From positions 1,364,001-1,428,000 of the forward strand of contig NZ_JAKUDO010000001.1 in assembly GCF_022436485.1 (NCBI RefSeq): a stretch of DNA of 64,000 bases. Reading direction: 5' to 3'. A program made the translations under genes and the position numbers. Positions within the stretch are counted from its first letter, which is position 1, and every line of letters starts with the position of its first letter. A model generated the notes under the pieces. That model saw only the letters and a list, made by a program, of their open reading frames with translations, was not told the DNA's origin and did no database searches. This stretch comes from Agrococcus sp. ARC_14 (GTDB lineage Bacteria > Actinomycetota > Actinomycetes > Actinomycetales > Microbacteriaceae). Shown here in pieces: positions 8,272-16,914 of the stretch.

Positions 8272-9108
8272 GTGCAGCGCCCGATCGGAGTCTTCGACAG
8301 CGGTGTCGGCGGGCTCACCGTGGCGCGCGCGATCATCGACCAGCTGCCCGCCGAGTCGATCACCTACATCGGCGACACGGCCAACGGCCCCTACGGCCCG
8401 CGCGCGCAGGATGACGTGCGTCACCTCGCCCTCGACGTGCTCGACACGCTCGTCGCGCAGGGCGTGAAGATGCTCGTGATCGCGTGCAACACCGCATCGG
8501 CCGCCATGTTCGACATCGCGCGCGAGCGCTACGAGACCGGCATGGGCATCCCGATCGTCGAGGTCATCCACCCCGCCGTGCGCGCCGCGGTCGCGCAGAG
8601 CCGCTCGGGCCGCATCGGCGTGATCGGCACCGCCGGCACGATCGGCTCCGGTGCCTACCAGCGGGCCTTCGCCGAAGCAGGCGTGGCGCATGTCGCTGCC
8701 GCCGCGGCGCCGCGCTTCGTGGAGTTCGTCGAGGCCGGCGTCACCACCGGCGATGAGGTGCTCGAGGCCGCGCACGAATACCTCGAGCCGCTGCTGGCCG
8801 AGCATCCGGACACGCTCGTGCTCGGCTGCACGCACTACCCGCTGCTGGCCGGCGCGATCGGCTACGTCGCGGGCCCCGACGTGCGACTCGTCTCGAGCGC
8901 CGAGGAGACCGCGGGCGACGTCTACCGCATCCTCAGCGACCGCGACTTGCTGGCGCCGACGGATGCGCAGCCGAGCTACCAGTTCGAGGCGACGACCGCC
9001 GCGCAGGAGCCCTTCCTGCGACTCGCGCGCCGCTTCCTGGGGCCAGAGGTCACGCACGTGGAGTTCACGCAGACCGGGGTGATCCAGCTGCCCGGCCGCA
9101 CGGACTGA
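8272..9108 (+). CDS. murI: Glutamate racemase
   Basis: This 278-residue cytosolic enzyme makes D-glutamate for peptidoglycan. The N-terminal [13 protein letters not shown] contains the catalytic-site Asp/Ser region, the first catalytic Cys lies in VIACNTASA, and the second in LGCTHYPLL. The length is typical. The GTG at 8272 sits 7 nt after a -10 box TAGGAT (8259-8264), which decides the start and implies a leaderless transcript; the frame is open further upstream but without better signals. murI, rph and rdgB follow one another on the same strand, a common actinobacterial order. Confidence 0.95.
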   Translation: MQRPIGVFDSGVGGLTVARAIIDQLPAESITYIGDTANGPYGPRAQDDVRHLALDVLDTLVAQGVKMLVIACNTASAAMFDIARERYETGMGIPIVEVIHPAVRAAVAQSRSGRIGVIGTAGTIGSGAYQRAFAEAGVAHVAAAAAPRFVEFVEAGVTTGDEVLEAAHEYLEPLLAEHPDTLVLGCTHYPLLAGAIGYVAGPDVRLVSSAEETAGDVYRILSDRDLLAPTDAQPSYQFEATTAAQEPFLRLARRFLGPEVTHVEFTQTGVIQLPGRTD

Positions 9109-9171
9109 CCGATACCGGCTGGCCACGCACCCACCGACCCGCACGACTGATCCGCAGGACCGAGAGAACGG

Positions 9172-9909
9172 ATGCCCATGGCACGCAAGGACGGCAGGCA
9201 GCTCGACGAGCTCCGCGACGTGACGATCGAGCGCGGCTGGAGCGACCAGGCGGAGGGCAGCGCCCTCGTCTCCTTCGGTCGCACGCGAGTGCTGTGCACC
9301 GCATCCGTCATGCCCACCGTGCCCCGCTGGATGGCGGGCAAGGGCAAGGGCTGGGTGACCGCGGAGTACGCGATGCTGCCGCGCTCGACGAACGAGCGGA
9401 TGGATCGCGAGAGCGTGCGAGGCAAGGTCGGCGGCCGCACGCACGAGATCTCGCGGCTCGTCGGGCGCTCCCTGCGCGCCGGGGTCGACATGAAGGCGCT
9501 CGGCGAGCTCTCGATCAGCGTCGACTGCGACGTGCTGCAGGCCGACGGCGGCACCCGCACTGCAGCGATCACCGGCGCCTACGTGGCGCTCGCGGACGCC
9601 ATCTCGTGGGCGCAGGCCGCCGGTCGCGTGCCCAAGAGCGCGAAGCCGCTGCTCGACTCGGTCGCTGCCGTCTCGGTCGGCATCGTCGACGGCACGCCCA
9701 TGCTCGATCTCGCCTACACGGAGGATGTGCGCGCCGAGACCGACATGAACGTCGTCGCCACCGGGCGCGGGCTGCTCATCGAGGTGCAGGGCACGGCCGA
9801 GGGCGCACCCTTCGACCGCTCGGAGCTCGACCAGCTGCTCGACCTGGCACTTGCGGGCACCGCGCGGCTGACCGAGATCCAGCGTGAGGTGCTGGGAGCG
9901 AGCGCATGA
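9172..9909 (+). CDS. rph: Ribonuclease PH
   Basis: A 245-residue phosphorolytic 3'-5' exoribonuclease that trims tRNA 3' ends and forms a hexameric ring. Family markers are visible: [19 protein letters not shown] at the N-terminus, [18 protein letters not shown] with the substrate loop, [18 protein letters not shown] and the phosphate site near [16 protein letters not shown]. The encoded tRNA-Leu in this window lacks a 3' CCA, so trimming before CCA addition is relevant. Either ATG 9172 or ATG 9178 could be the start. The stop overlaps the rdgB start (ATGA), indicating coupling. Confidence 0.95.
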   Translation: MPMARKDGRQLDELRDVTIERGWSDQAEGSALVSFGRTRVLCTASVMPTVPRWMAGKGKGWVTAEYAMLPRSTNERMDRESVRGKVGGRTHEISRLVGRSLRAGVDMKALGELSISVDCDVLQADGGTRTAAITGAYVALADAISWAQAAGRVPKSAKPLLDSVAAVSVGIVDGTPMLDLAYTEDVRAETDMNVVATGRGLLIEVQGTAEGAPFDRSELDQLLDLALAGTARLTEIQREVLGASA

Positions 9910-10523
9910 GCCCGAGCGGCGCGATGGGGCTCGACCTCGTCGGCGGCGGGCTGCAGGTGGTCGTCGCAACGCACAACGCGCACAAGGTCGAGGAGCTCGC
10001 GCGCATCCTGACGCCGCTGCTGCCCGGCGTCGAGCTGCTGCCCTACGACGGGCCGGAGCCCGTGGAGGACGGCGACACGTTCGAGGCCAACGCGCTCATC
10101 AAGGCGCGCGCCGCTCACGCGCACACCGGGCTCCCGGCGCTCGCCGACGACTCCGGCATCGAGGTCGACGCGCTGGGTGGGGCTCCCGGCATCCACTCGG
10201 CGCGCTATGCCGGCACGCGCGACGATCGCGACAACCTCGAGCTGCTGCTGGCCGATCTGGGCGAGAGCACCGACCGCGGCGGGCGGTTCGTCTGCGCTGC
10301 CGCCTGGGTGGACGCCGACGGCGACTTCGCCGTGCGCGGGGAGTGGGAGGGCGAGATCGCGGATGCGCCCAGGGGCGACGCCGGGTTCGGGTACGACCCG
10401 ATCTTCCTGCCGCACGACGGCGGCGGCCGCGCGGCCGCCGAGCTGGCGCCGGAGGAGAAGGATGCGCTGAGCCACCGCCGCATCGCGTTCACGGCGCTCG
10501 CGGAGCGGCTGCAGCACCCCTGA
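9906..10523 (+). CDS. rdgB: XTP/dITP diphosphatase (RdgB/HAM1 family)
   Basis: A 205-residue pyrophosphatase that removes non-canonical purine nucleotides (XTP, dITP, ITP) from the pool. The nucleotide-binding start [13 protein letters not shown], the catalytic [24 protein letters not shown] region and the C-terminal GFGYDPIF and SHR-x-AF segments are all present. The start overlaps the rph stop by 4 bp. The gene ends the murI-rph-rdgB run and is followed by a 334-bp repeat-rich gap. Confidence 0.95.
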   Translation: MSPSGAMGLDLVGGGLQVVVATHNAHKVEELARILTPLLPGVELLPYDGPEPVEDGDTFEANALIKARAAHAHTGLPALADDSGIEVDALGGAPGIHSARYAGTRDDRDNLELLLADLGESTDRGGRFVCAAAWVDADGDFAVRGEWEGEIADAPRGDAGFGYDPIFLPHDGGGRAAAELAPEEKDALSHRRIAFTALAERLQHP

Positions 10524-10527
10524 TCCA

Positions 10528-10581
10528 GCGCGCCACCTGCTGACGGGCGCGCCACCTGCTGATCGAGCGCGCCACCTGCTG
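10528..10581. repeat. Three direct repeats of 15 bp
   Basis: GCGCGCCACCTGCTG occurs exactly at 10528-10542, 10547-10561 and 10567-10581, with a spacing of 19 and 20 bp, directly after the rdgB stop. No gene is seen here. The 10524-10857 gap as a whole holds these repeats, two hairpins and a further imperfect duplication (about 24 bp) around 10697-10745, each copy containing CCCGAGCCGCG. Confidence 0.85.
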
Positions 10582-10603
10582 CAGCGGACCCCTGCAGCTG
10601 AAC

Positions 10604-10625
10604 CGGACCCGGTGCACCGGGTCCG
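10604..10625. repeat. 22-bp perfect palindrome
   Basis: The palindrome begins CGGACCCGGTG and its second half is the exact reverse complement. It is nested inside a wider imperfect hairpin (GCGGACCCC on the left, GGGGTCCGC on the right). It could be part of a terminator for the rdgB operon; no T-run follows, which is usual at this GC content. Confidence 0.7.
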
Positions 10626-10747
10626 CCTCGGCAGAGGGGGTCCGCCTCGCGGCCCCACGCTGATCCGGCGCGGCGCGTGCTGCGTCTGCCGCGACTGCTG
10701 CGCACCCGAGCCGCGCCGCAACGCTGCGCGCCCGAGCCGCGTCGCCT

Positions 10748-10809
10748 GGGGACCCCTCCGCCGAGCGGGGACCCGCTGCAACAGGTCCCCGCTCGGCGAA
10801 GGGGTCCCC
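10748..10809. terminator. Long hairpin: 26-bp arms, 10-nt loop
   Basis: Arms 10748-10773 and 10784-10809 pair with a single mismatch and begin and end with GGGGACCCC / GGGGTCCCC. The loop is CGCTGCAACA. It lies between rdgB and the metal-transporter promoter, so a terminator that insulates the two is likely, but a longer arm than normal suggests it may also be a repeat element. Confidence 0.6.
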
Positions 10810-10849
10810 TGCGACCCGCGGTGGCGCGTGGAAGCGCGGGTGTGCCATG

Positions 10850-10867
10850 ATTTCGGCGTGCCGAAAT
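10850..10867. promoter_or_regulatory. Palindromic operator over the -10 box and leaderless start of the metal transporter
   Basis: ATTTCGGCGTGCCGAAAT has perfect 8-bp arms around GT. It overlaps the -10 box CATGAT (10846-10851), covers the expected transcription start, and contains the GTG start codon (10858-10860). A bound repressor would block polymerase outright. The obvious candidate is the MntR/DtxR-type regulator encoded at 13488-14141 in the same cluster. Confidence 0.65.
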
Positions 10868-11808
10868 ATGTGCGTGCGGGGAGGCGAATTGTCGCCGTGG
10901 CCGCGGCGTGCGCGCTCGCGGCGCTGACCGGCTGCACGCTCGACGCTGGCGATGGCGCGGGCGGCGCCGCGGCGACAGGGCAGGGCGGCGACGACCGGCC
11001 CCTCGTGCTCGCCACCTTCACCGTGATCGCCGATCTCGCTCGCGAGGTGGCTGGCCCCGCCGCGCGCGTCGAGTCGCTCACGCGCGTGGGCGTCGAGGTG
11101 CACGACTACGAGCCGACCCCCGGCGATCTCGTGCGCACCGAGGGCGCCGACCTCGTCGTCACGAATGGCATGGGCATCGATGACTGGCTGCTGACCCTCG
11201 TCGAGCGCGCAGACGCCCCGCACCTGGTGCTGAGCGACGCGGTCGAGCCGATCGCCATCGAGACCGGCCACTACGCGGGCAACCCCAACGCCCACGCCTG
11301 GGTGTCGCCCGCCGAGGGCGCGCGCTACGTCGAGCAGCTGCGGGTCGCCATCGGCGACCTCGCCCCCGAGCAGCGCGCCGCCATCGACGAGCGCGCTGCC
11401 GCCCTCACCGCCGAGCTCGAGCTGCAGGGCGACCGCCTCCGCGAGGGCGTCGCCGCGCTGCCGCCCGAGCATCGTGTGCTCGTCACCTGCGAGGGCGCCT
11501 TCAGCTATCTCGCTCGCGACGCAGGCCTCGCTGAGGCGAGCCTCTGGCCCGTGAACGCCGGTGGCCAGGGCACCCCGCGGGCGATCGCGAACGTGGCGGC
11601 CGTGGTCGCCGAGACCCGCGTGCCGACCGTGTTCTGCGAGTCCACGACGCATCCGGGCACCCAGCAGCAGATCGCGCGCACTGCCGGCGTGCGCTTCGAC
11701 GGCAGCCTGCACGTCGACTCGCTCTCGGCTGCCGACGGCCCCGCACCGACCTACCTCGCGCTCATCGAGCACGACATCGACGCGATCCTGGAGGGCCTCA
11801 GCCGATGA
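10858..11808 (+). CDS. Metal ABC transporter substrate-binding lipoprotein (Mn/Zn type)
   Basis: A 316-residue cluster 9 (ZnuA/MntC/TroA-type) solute-binding lipoprotein. The signal peptide (RRIVAVAAACALAALTGC) ends in the lipobox LTGC with Cys26. Likely metal ligands are the His in VEVHDYEP, the His in NPNAHAWVSP, the Glu in TCEGAFSYLARDAG and an acidic residue near the C-terminus. A Glu in the third position and no His-rich loop favour Mn (or Fe) over Zn. The GTG start is 6 nt after a -10 box CATGAT and lies inside an 18-bp palindrome, so it is leaderless and operator-controlled. Its stop overlaps the ATPase gene start by 4 bp. Confidence 0.9.
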   Translation: MPKYVRAGRRIVAVAAACALAALTGCTLDAGDGAGGAAATGQGGDDRPLVLATFTVIADLAREVAGPAARVESLTRVGVEVHDYEPTPGDLVRTEGADLVVTNGMGIDDWLLTLVERADAPHLVLSDAVEPIAIETGHYAGNPNAHAWVSPAEGARYVEQLRVAIGDLAPEQRAAIDERAAALTAELELQGDRLREGVAALPPEHRVLVTCEGAFSYLARDAGLAEASLWPVNAGGQGTPRAIANVAAVVAETRVPTVFCESTTHPGTQQQIARTAGVRFDGSLHVDSLSAADGPAPTYLALIEHDIDAILEGLSR

Positions 11809-12620
11809 GCACCGCACCCCACCGATATCCGCGGATGGGCGACCACAAAGAGCCGGACGCCGTCGAGGTCGCAGGCCTCGGCGTGCGCTACGGCGAGGTG
11901 CGCGCGCTCACCAACGTGACCGTCCGCATCCGGGCAGGGGAGATCACCGGTCTCGTGGGCGTGAACGGCTCTGGCAAGTCGTCGATGCTGGCCGCCGTGC
12001 TCGAGCGCGTGCCGCACGAGGGCACCGTGCGCATCCTCGGCCGCGCGCCGAAGGAGGCCCGCCGCGCAGGGCTCGTCGCCTCGGTGCCGCAGGCGGAGGC
12101 GGTCGACTGGGACTTCCCGGTGACCGTGCGGGACGTCGTCACGACCGGCCGCTACGGGCGCATGGGCGTGCTGCGGATCCCGAGGGCCGCCGACCGCGCC
12201 GCCGTCGACGAGGCGATCGCGCTGCTGGGCCTCGAGCAGCTCGCCGGCAGGCAGATCGGTGAGCTCTCCGGCGGCCAGCGCAAGCGCGCCTTCGTCGCCC
12301 GCGCGATCGCGCAGGACGCCGAGCTGATGCTGCTCGACGAGCCATTCGCGGGCGTCGACCGCACGAGCGAGGCGGCGATCACCGAGGTGCTGCGAGCGCT
12401 GCGCGAGCGCGGCCGCAGCGTCATCATCGTGCACCACGACCTCTCGGGCGTCGCGGAGCTCGTCGACCGGGTGCTGCTGCTGCAGCGCGGCCGGCTGCTG
12501 CACCACGGGCCGCCCGCCGAGGTGCTCACGCCCGAGCGCATCGCCGAGGCCTTCGGTGCCGGCAGGCCGCGCGAGCAGCAGGGCACGCCGGCGGACGACC
12601 GCGCCGGGGAGGAGCGCTGA
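11805..12620 (+). CDS. Metal ABC transporter ATP-binding protein
   Basis: A 271-residue cytosolic ATPase of the metal importer. It has Walker A GVNGSGKSS, a Q-loop SVPQAEAVDWDFPVTVRDVV typical of the cluster 9 metal family, the signature LSGGQRKRAFVARA, Walker B LMLLDEPFAGVD and the switch His in VHHDLSG. About 20 residues at the N-terminus precede the core and may reflect a later true start. The start overlaps the binding-protein stop and its own stop overlaps the permease start (TGATG), so the operon is coupled. Confidence 0.93.
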   Translation: MSTAPHRYPRMGDHKEPDAVEVAGLGVRYGEVRALTNVTVRIRAGEITGLVGVNGSGKSSMLAAVLERVPHEGTVRILGRAPKEARRAGLVASVPQAEAVDWDFPVTVRDVVTTGRYGRMGVLRIPRAADRAAVDEAIALLGLEQLAGRQIGELSGGQRKRAFVARAIAQDAELMLLDEPFAGVDRTSEAAITEVLRALRERGRSVIIVHHDLSGVAELVDRVLLLQRGRLLHHGPPAEVLTPERIAEAFGAGRPREQQGTPADDRAGEER

Positions 12621-13507
12621 TGGACGCCACCGTGCTCGACTCCACCGTGCTCGACGCCATCGTCGCCCCGTTCACCTACGGCTTCATGCAGCGCGCGATG
12701 ATCGTCACGCTCGTCGCCGCCGTCGCCTGCGCGCTGCTGTCGACCTGGCTCGTGCAGATGGGTTGGTCGCTCATGGGCGACGCCGTCTCGCACTCGGTGC
12801 TCCCGGGCGTCGCGCTCGCCTACATCCTCGGCCTTCCGTTCGCGATCGGCGCCGCGGTGTTCGGCATCGGCGCCGTCGCCCTCATCGGCGGCGTCCGGGC
12901 CGCCACCAGGATCAAGGCGGATGCGGCCATCGGCGTCGTCTTCACCACCTTGTTCGCGCTCGGCCTCGTGATCATCTCGGTCACCCCATCCGACACCGAT
13001 CTGCAGCACATCCTCTTCGGCAACGTGCTGGGCGTCTCGGACGGGGACATCGCACAGGTGCTGATCGTCGGCGGCATCGTCTGCGTGACCCTGCTGGTGC
13101 TGCGACGCGACCTGACCCTGGTCGCCTTCGACGCCGGCCACGCCCACGCGATCGGCCTGCGCCCGCGCATCCTCCACGCCGTGCTGCTCGGCGCGCTCGC
13201 GCTCACCGTCGTCACCGCACTGCAGGCGGTCGGCATCATCCTCGTGGTCGCCATGCTCGTCATCCCGGGGGCGACCGCCTCCCTCATCGCCGTGCGCTGG
13301 GATGCACTGCTCGCCTGGTCGGTCGGCATCACCGTCGTCGCCTCGCTCGTCGGCCTCATGGCGGCGTTCTGGCTCGACATCTCGCCGGGCGGCGCTGTGG
13401 TGCTGACGCAGGGGCTCGGGTTCGGGCTAGCGTTGCTGTTCGGGCCCCGTCGGGGATTCGTGATGCGGTGGTCGAGAGCGAGGCGACATGCAGTCCACAG
13501 CGGCTGA
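12620..13507 (+). CDS. Metal ABC transporter permease
   Basis: A 295-residue membrane permease of the ZnuB/MntB (ABC-3) family with about eight or nine helices. Family landmarks are GDAVSHSVLPGVALAYI near residues 53-70, GFAHAIGLRP-like segment DAGHAHAIGLRPRIL in the middle and the long hydrophobic GIILVVAMLVIPGATASL. It is the third gene of the importer operon, and its 3' end overlaps the regulator gene by 20 bp. Confidence 0.93.
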   Translation: MDATVLDSTVLDAIVAPFTYGFMQRAMIVTLVAAVACALLSTWLVQMGWSLMGDAVSHSVLPGVALAYILGLPFAIGAAVFGIGAVALIGGVRAATRIKADAAIGVVFTTLFALGLVIISVTPSDTDLQHILFGNVLGVSDGDIAQVLIVGGIVCVTLLVLRRDLTLVAFDAGHAHAIGLRPRILHAVLLGALALTVVTALQAVGIILVVAMLVIPGATASLIAVRWDALLAWSVGITVVASLVGLMAAFWLDISPGGAVVLTQGLGFGLALLFGPRRGFVMRWSRARRHAVHSG

Positions 13508-14141
13508 GGACTACGTCAAGGCGATCTATCACCACACGGAGTGGCAGGCGGATCCCGTCACGCCATCGCAGCTCGCTGCCAGGCTGGGGCTGGCGAACTC
13601 GACCGTCACCGAGATGGTGAAGAAGCTCGCCGCCGCCGGCCTGGTGCATCACCGGCCCTACGGCGCGATCGCGCTCACGACGCAGGGCGCGGCGCTCGCC
13701 GTGCGCCAGGTGCGTCGACACCGGGTGGTCGAGACCTGGCTCGTCGAGCGCCACGGCTACGACTGGGACGAGGTGCACGACGAGGCCGAGATCCTCGAGC
13801 ACGCGCTCAGCGACCGGCTGCTCGACTCGATCGCCCGCTCGCTCGGCGACCCCGTTCGCGATCCGCACGGCGACCCGATCCCCGCCGCCGACGGCGCGGT
13901 GGTGCGACCGGATGCGGTGCTGCTCGCCGATGCGGTCGTCGGTCACGAGGGTGCCGTGGTGCGCATCTCAGACAACGACCCCGCGATGCTGCGGTTCCTG
14001 GCGGATGCGGGCATCGCGCTCGACACGGCGCTCACGGTGCTGGGCCAGAAGCCCTACTCGGGGTCCATCCAGGTGCACACGGCCAACGGAACGGTCGACC
14101 TCGGGCCTGCGGTCGCGCAGGCCGTCTGGGTCACGGCCTGA
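13488..14141 (+). CDS. DtxR/MntR-family metal-dependent repressor
   Basis: A 217-residue regulator. The N-terminal winged helix (about 1-70) contains TAAEDYVKAIYH and the recognition helix LANSTVTEMVKKLAAAGLV. The dimerisation and metal-binding domain (about 71-140) has EHALSDRLLDSIARSLGDP, and a C-terminal FeoA-like SH3 domain (about 145-217) is present. The family senses Mn or Fe and binds palindromes. It overlaps the permease gene by 20 bp, so it is made with the transporter it probably represses through the palindrome at 10850-10867. Whether it is Mn- or Fe-responsive cannot be decided here. Confidence 0.88.
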   Translation: MQSTAAEDYVKAIYHHTEWQADPVTPSQLAARLGLANSTVTEMVKKLAAAGLVHHRPYGAIALTTQGAALAVRQVRRHRVVETWLVERHGYDWDEVHDEAEILEHALSDRLLDSIARSLGDPVRDPHGDPIPAADGAVVRPDAVLLADAVVGHEGAVVRISDNDPAMLRFLADAGIALDTALTVLGQKPYSGSIQVHTANGTVDLGPAVAQAVWVTA

Positions 14142-14166
14142 CCCCACCTGCTCCGCAGCGCGGCTG

Positions 14167-14889
14167 TCAGCGCTCGATGCCCGGCTCGCTCGTGCCCGAG
14201 AGGTCGAGCGTCTCCACCACGTTCGCGGACGTGCCGTCGCGGATCTCGCGCTCCACCTCGCGGCGCGACTGGATGGCGTGCCAGACGATGAAGCCGATCG
14301 CGATCACGACCACGCCGATGAGCACGAGGTCGATGTACTCGGTGACGATCGCTGCGACGCCGGGGATGTGCGCGACGCCCCACCCGAGCAGCGGCAGCCC
14401 GGCGCCCCACAGCAGGCCGCCGATGATGTCGAGGCGGAAGAACAGCGGCCAGGGCATCTTGCCGACGCCGGCGGCGACCGGCATGAAGGTGCGGACGATG
14501 CCGATGAAGCGGGCGATGATGACGGCGGCCGCGCCGTAGCGGACGAAGAAGCGGTTGGTGCGCTCGATGGTGCGGTGGGAGAACAGGCCGGAGGATCTTC
14601 GCTGGAAGATCGGCGGCCCGGCCTTGTGGCCGATGTAGTACCCCAGCTGGTCGCCGGCGATCGCGCACGCGGCGATGCAGAGCATCACGAGCCAGATCGG
14701 CTGCTGGATGGCGCCCGTGAACGAGAGCACGCCCGCGATCACCAGCAGCGTGTCGCCTGGGAGCAGGAAGCCGACCAGCAGCCCCGTCTCGACGAAGACG
14801 ATCGCGCAGACCACCAGCAGCGCCCACGCGCCCGCGCCAGTGATCAAGCCCTCGATGTCGATGAGGAACTCGGATGGCAGCGGATGCAC
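14167..14889 (-). CDS. DedA family membrane protein (second copy)
   Basis: A 240-residue integral membrane protein of the DedA family, only distantly similar to the copy at 1491-2099. It shows LIDIEGLITGAGAWALLVVCAIVF-type first helix, the family motif GFLLPGDTLLVIAG, the segment GDQLGYYIGHKAGPPIF, and the conserved FIGIVRTFMPVAAGVGKM loop. I chose the GTG at 14889 because an SD AAGGAG lies 7 nt upstream; the in-frame ATG at 14907 is weaker, and longer starts would run into the tRNA gene. It lies just downstream of tRNA-Leu on the same strand and converges with the repressor gene. Confidence 0.88.
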   Translation of the reverse strand: MHPLPSEFLIDIEGLITGAGAWALLVVCAIVFVETGLLVGFLLPGDTLLVIAGVLSFTGAIQQPIWLVMLCIAACAIAGDQLGYYIGHKAGPPIFQRRSSGLFSHRTIERTNRFFVRYGAAAVIIARFIGIVRTFMPVAAGVGKMPWPLFFRLDIIGGLLWGAGLPLLGWGVAHIPGVAAIVTEYIDLVLIGVVVIAIGFIVWHAIQSRREVEREIRDGTSANVVETLDLSGTSEPGIER

Positions 14890-14918
14890 GCGCGTGCTCC
14901 TTCGCATAGTGCGTCGAG

Positions 14919-15001
14919 TGCGGGAGAGGGGACTTGAACCCCTACGCCACGAGGGCACAAGGACCTAAACCTTGCGTGTCTGCCAATTCCACCACTCCCG
15001 C
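14919..15001 (-). tRNA. tRNA-Leu (anticodon UAG)
   Basis: The minus strand folds into an 83-nt class II tRNA. The acceptor stem is GCGGGAG / CTCCCGC with discriminator A, the anticodon stem CAAGG/CCTTG encloses the loop TTTAGGT with anticodon TAG, a variable arm is present, and the T-loop is GGGGTTCAAGTCCCC. No CCA is encoded. A -10 box TAGTCT lies upstream on the minus strand (15012-15017). Confidence 0.95.
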
Positions 15002-15011
15002 GTGGGCCCCC

Positions 15012-15017
15012 AGACTA
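15012..15017 (-). promoter_or_regulatory. -10 box of tRNA-Leu
   Basis: On the minus strand the hexamer is TAGTCT, ending 10 nt before the mature 5' end of the tRNA. No clear -35 box is seen. Confidence 0.45.
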
Positions 15018-15063
15018 CTGGGGCGCGCCCACCGCGACGCCCAGGTTCTGCCAGGGTTGCTCC

Positions 15064-15819
15064 ATGCAGATGCGCGCGCTCGTGACCGGTGCCTCCGCGG
15101 GCCTTGGCGCCGAGTTCGCGCGGCAGCTCGCCGCGGATGGCTTCTCCCTCGTGCTCGTCGCGCGCGACGCCGATCGGCTGCGCGCGCTGGCCGACGAGCT
15201 GCCCGTCGAGACCGAGGTGCTGCCGGCTGATCTCACGAGCGACGCGGGGCTCGAGCTGGCCGCTGCGCGCCTCGGCGATGCCTCCCGGCCGGTCGACGTC
15301 TTGGTCAACAACGCCGGGTTCGCCGTGGCAGAGCCCTTCCACGCATCCGTCATCGAGGATGAGCGGCGCATGCACGAGCTGCTCTCCTGGGTGCCGCTGC
15401 GGCTCGCCCACGCGGCGCTGCCGGGCATGCGGGCGCGCGGCCGCGGCGGCATCCTCAATGTCGCGAGCCTCGCGGGCAGGCTGCCGAGCGGCTCGTACGC
15501 CGCCGCGAAGTCTCAGGTGATCACGCTCTCGCGCGCGCTCAACGCCCGCTACCACCGCGACGGCGTCACGGTGACGGCGCTGCTGCCGGGCTTCGTGCCC
15601 ACCGAGTTCCACGACCGGATGGGCGTCTCGCCCGACGTCGTCCCGCGGGCGGGGTGGTCGGATGCGTCCACGGTCGTCCGCGACGGACTGCACGCGCTGC
15701 GCAGGCGGCGCGGCGTCGTCGTCAGCGACTGGCGCTACCGGCTGGCGGCGCCGCTCATCCCGCTCGTGCCCGACCGGGTCATCGCCGGCGTGGGACTCGG
15801 CGGTCGCATCGGTCGGTGA
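15064..15819 (+). CDS. SDR family NAD(P)-dependent oxidoreductase
   Basis: A 251-residue short-chain dehydrogenase/reductase. The cofactor loop is TGASAGLGAEFARQLA at the N-terminus, the NNAGFAV motif is near residue 80, and the catalytic YxxxK is in SGSYAAAKSQ with the Ser upstream in NVASLAGR. The sequence LLPGFVPTEF is common in keto-reductases of this subgroup. Substrate is unknown. Start may be ATG 15064 or ATG 15070. It is divergent from tRNA-Leu and 85 bp upstream of a dehydrogenase gene on the same strand. Confidence 0.9.
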   Translation: MQMRALVTGASAGLGAEFARQLAADGFSLVLVARDADRLRALADELPVETEVLPADLTSDAGLELAAARLGDASRPVDVLVNNAGFAVAEPFHASVIEDERRMHELLSWVPLRLAHAALPGMRARGRGGILNVASLAGRLPSGSYAAAKSQVITLSRALNARYHRDGVTVTALLPGFVPTEFHDRMGVSPDVVPRAGWSDASTVVRDGLHALRRRRGVVVSDWRYRLAAPLIPLVPDRVIAGVGLGGRIGR

Positions 15820-15904
15820 CGCGGTGATCAGCGATGCCGATCGCAGCGGAGCGCCGGCGCGCGCCGCGCTGTGGCATCGTCGGTGACGAGCGAGGGAGCA
15901 GCAC

Positions 15905-16759
15905 ATGCAGGAGACGATCGCCGTGCTCGGCGCCGGCATCATGGGAGCCGGCATCGCCCGTGTGCTCGCGCGGGCGGGCCATGAGGTGCGGGTGTTCGAT
16001 GTTCGGCCGGAGGCCGCGACCGCCGCGGCCGAGTCGGCCGGCGCATCCGCCCACGTGCAGCTCGAGAGCGCCGTGGCCGGAGCCACCATCGTGCTCGAGG
16101 CCGCGCCCGAGCGGCTCGAGCTCAAGCGCGACCTCATCGCGCAGGTCGAGGCCGCGAACGCCGGCGCGATCATCGCCTCGAACACCTCCTCGATCGCCCC
16201 GGATGCGCTGGCGGAGGGCATGCGGGATCCGGCGAGGCTCGTCATCGCGCACTTCTTCAACCCGGCGGACACCGTGCCGCTCGTGGAGGTCGTGCCGGGG
16301 CCCGCGACGCCGCAGGCGACCGTCGACCGGATGGTGGCGCTGCTGGAAGGGTGCGGCAAGACGGCCGTGCCGCTCGCGCAGCAGGTGGAGGGCTTCATCG
16401 CGAACCGGCTGCAGGCGGCGCTCTATCGCGAGGCGATGCACCTCGTGGAGCTCGGCGTCGCGACGCCCGAGCAGATCGACGAGGCCGTCACCGCCGGGCT
16501 CGGGCCGCGCTGGGCGCTCGCTGGCCCCTTCGAGATCATGGATCTCGGCGGGCTCGACGTGTGGACGAGCGTGACGGACGGTCTCTTCCCGACGCTCGGC
16601 GACGCCTCCGCCGCCCCTGCCATGCTGCGCGACCGTGCAGCGCGGGGCGAGCTGGGCGCGAAGAGCGGGCAGGGGTTCCTGCCGCGGGATGCAGACGCGG
16701 GCGCGGCGTTCGCGCGGCGGCTCGCGGCGCTGCTCGAGGCGCGGGACTCGATCAACTGA
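15905..16759 (+). CDS. 3-hydroxyacyl-CoA dehydrogenase family protein
   Basis: A 284-residue NAD-dependent dehydrogenase of the 3-hydroxyacyl/3-hydroxybutyryl-CoA family. The Rossmann loop is VLGAGIMGAGIARVLA, the catalytic segment HFFNPADTVPLVEVV contains the active His, and the C-terminal helical domain holds GFIANRLQAALYREAM. A good SD (GAGGGAG) precedes the ATG. Enzymes of this length reduce or oxidise short-chain 3-hydroxyacyl-CoA esters; related proteins act on other hydroxy acids such as L-gulonate or carnitine, so the substrate stays open. Confidence 0.88.
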   Translation: MQETIAVLGAGIMGAGIARVLARAGHEVRVFDVRPEAATAAAESAGASAHVQLESAVAGATIVLEAAPERLELKRDLIAQVEAANAGAIIASNTSSIAPDALAEGMRDPARLVIAHFFNPADTVPLVEVVPGPATPQATVDRMVALLEGCGKTAVPLAQQVEGFIANRLQAALYREAMHLVELGVATPEQIDEAVTAGLGPRWALAGPFEIMDLGGLDVWTSVTDGLFPTLGDASAAPAMLRDRAARGELGAKSGQGFLPRDADAGAAFARRLAALLEARDSIN

Positions 16760-16914
16760 GCCTGCCGCGGTGGTCGGCAGGTGTCGGCCCGGAGGATCGC
16801 GGCCGCTCGCGTGATCCGGTTGCACCATCCAGCGGGCTGCCGTCAGCGCCGGACTTCCTCCGGCGGGTGTCTCGCATCTGGCGGCGTCTTCGTCGCCGTG
16901 GCACCGTGGACACC

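Noticed and set aside
14167..14958. Longer dedA start at 14958
   Set aside because: It would overlap the tRNA-Leu gene, has no SD, and the SD-led GTG at 14889 fits better.
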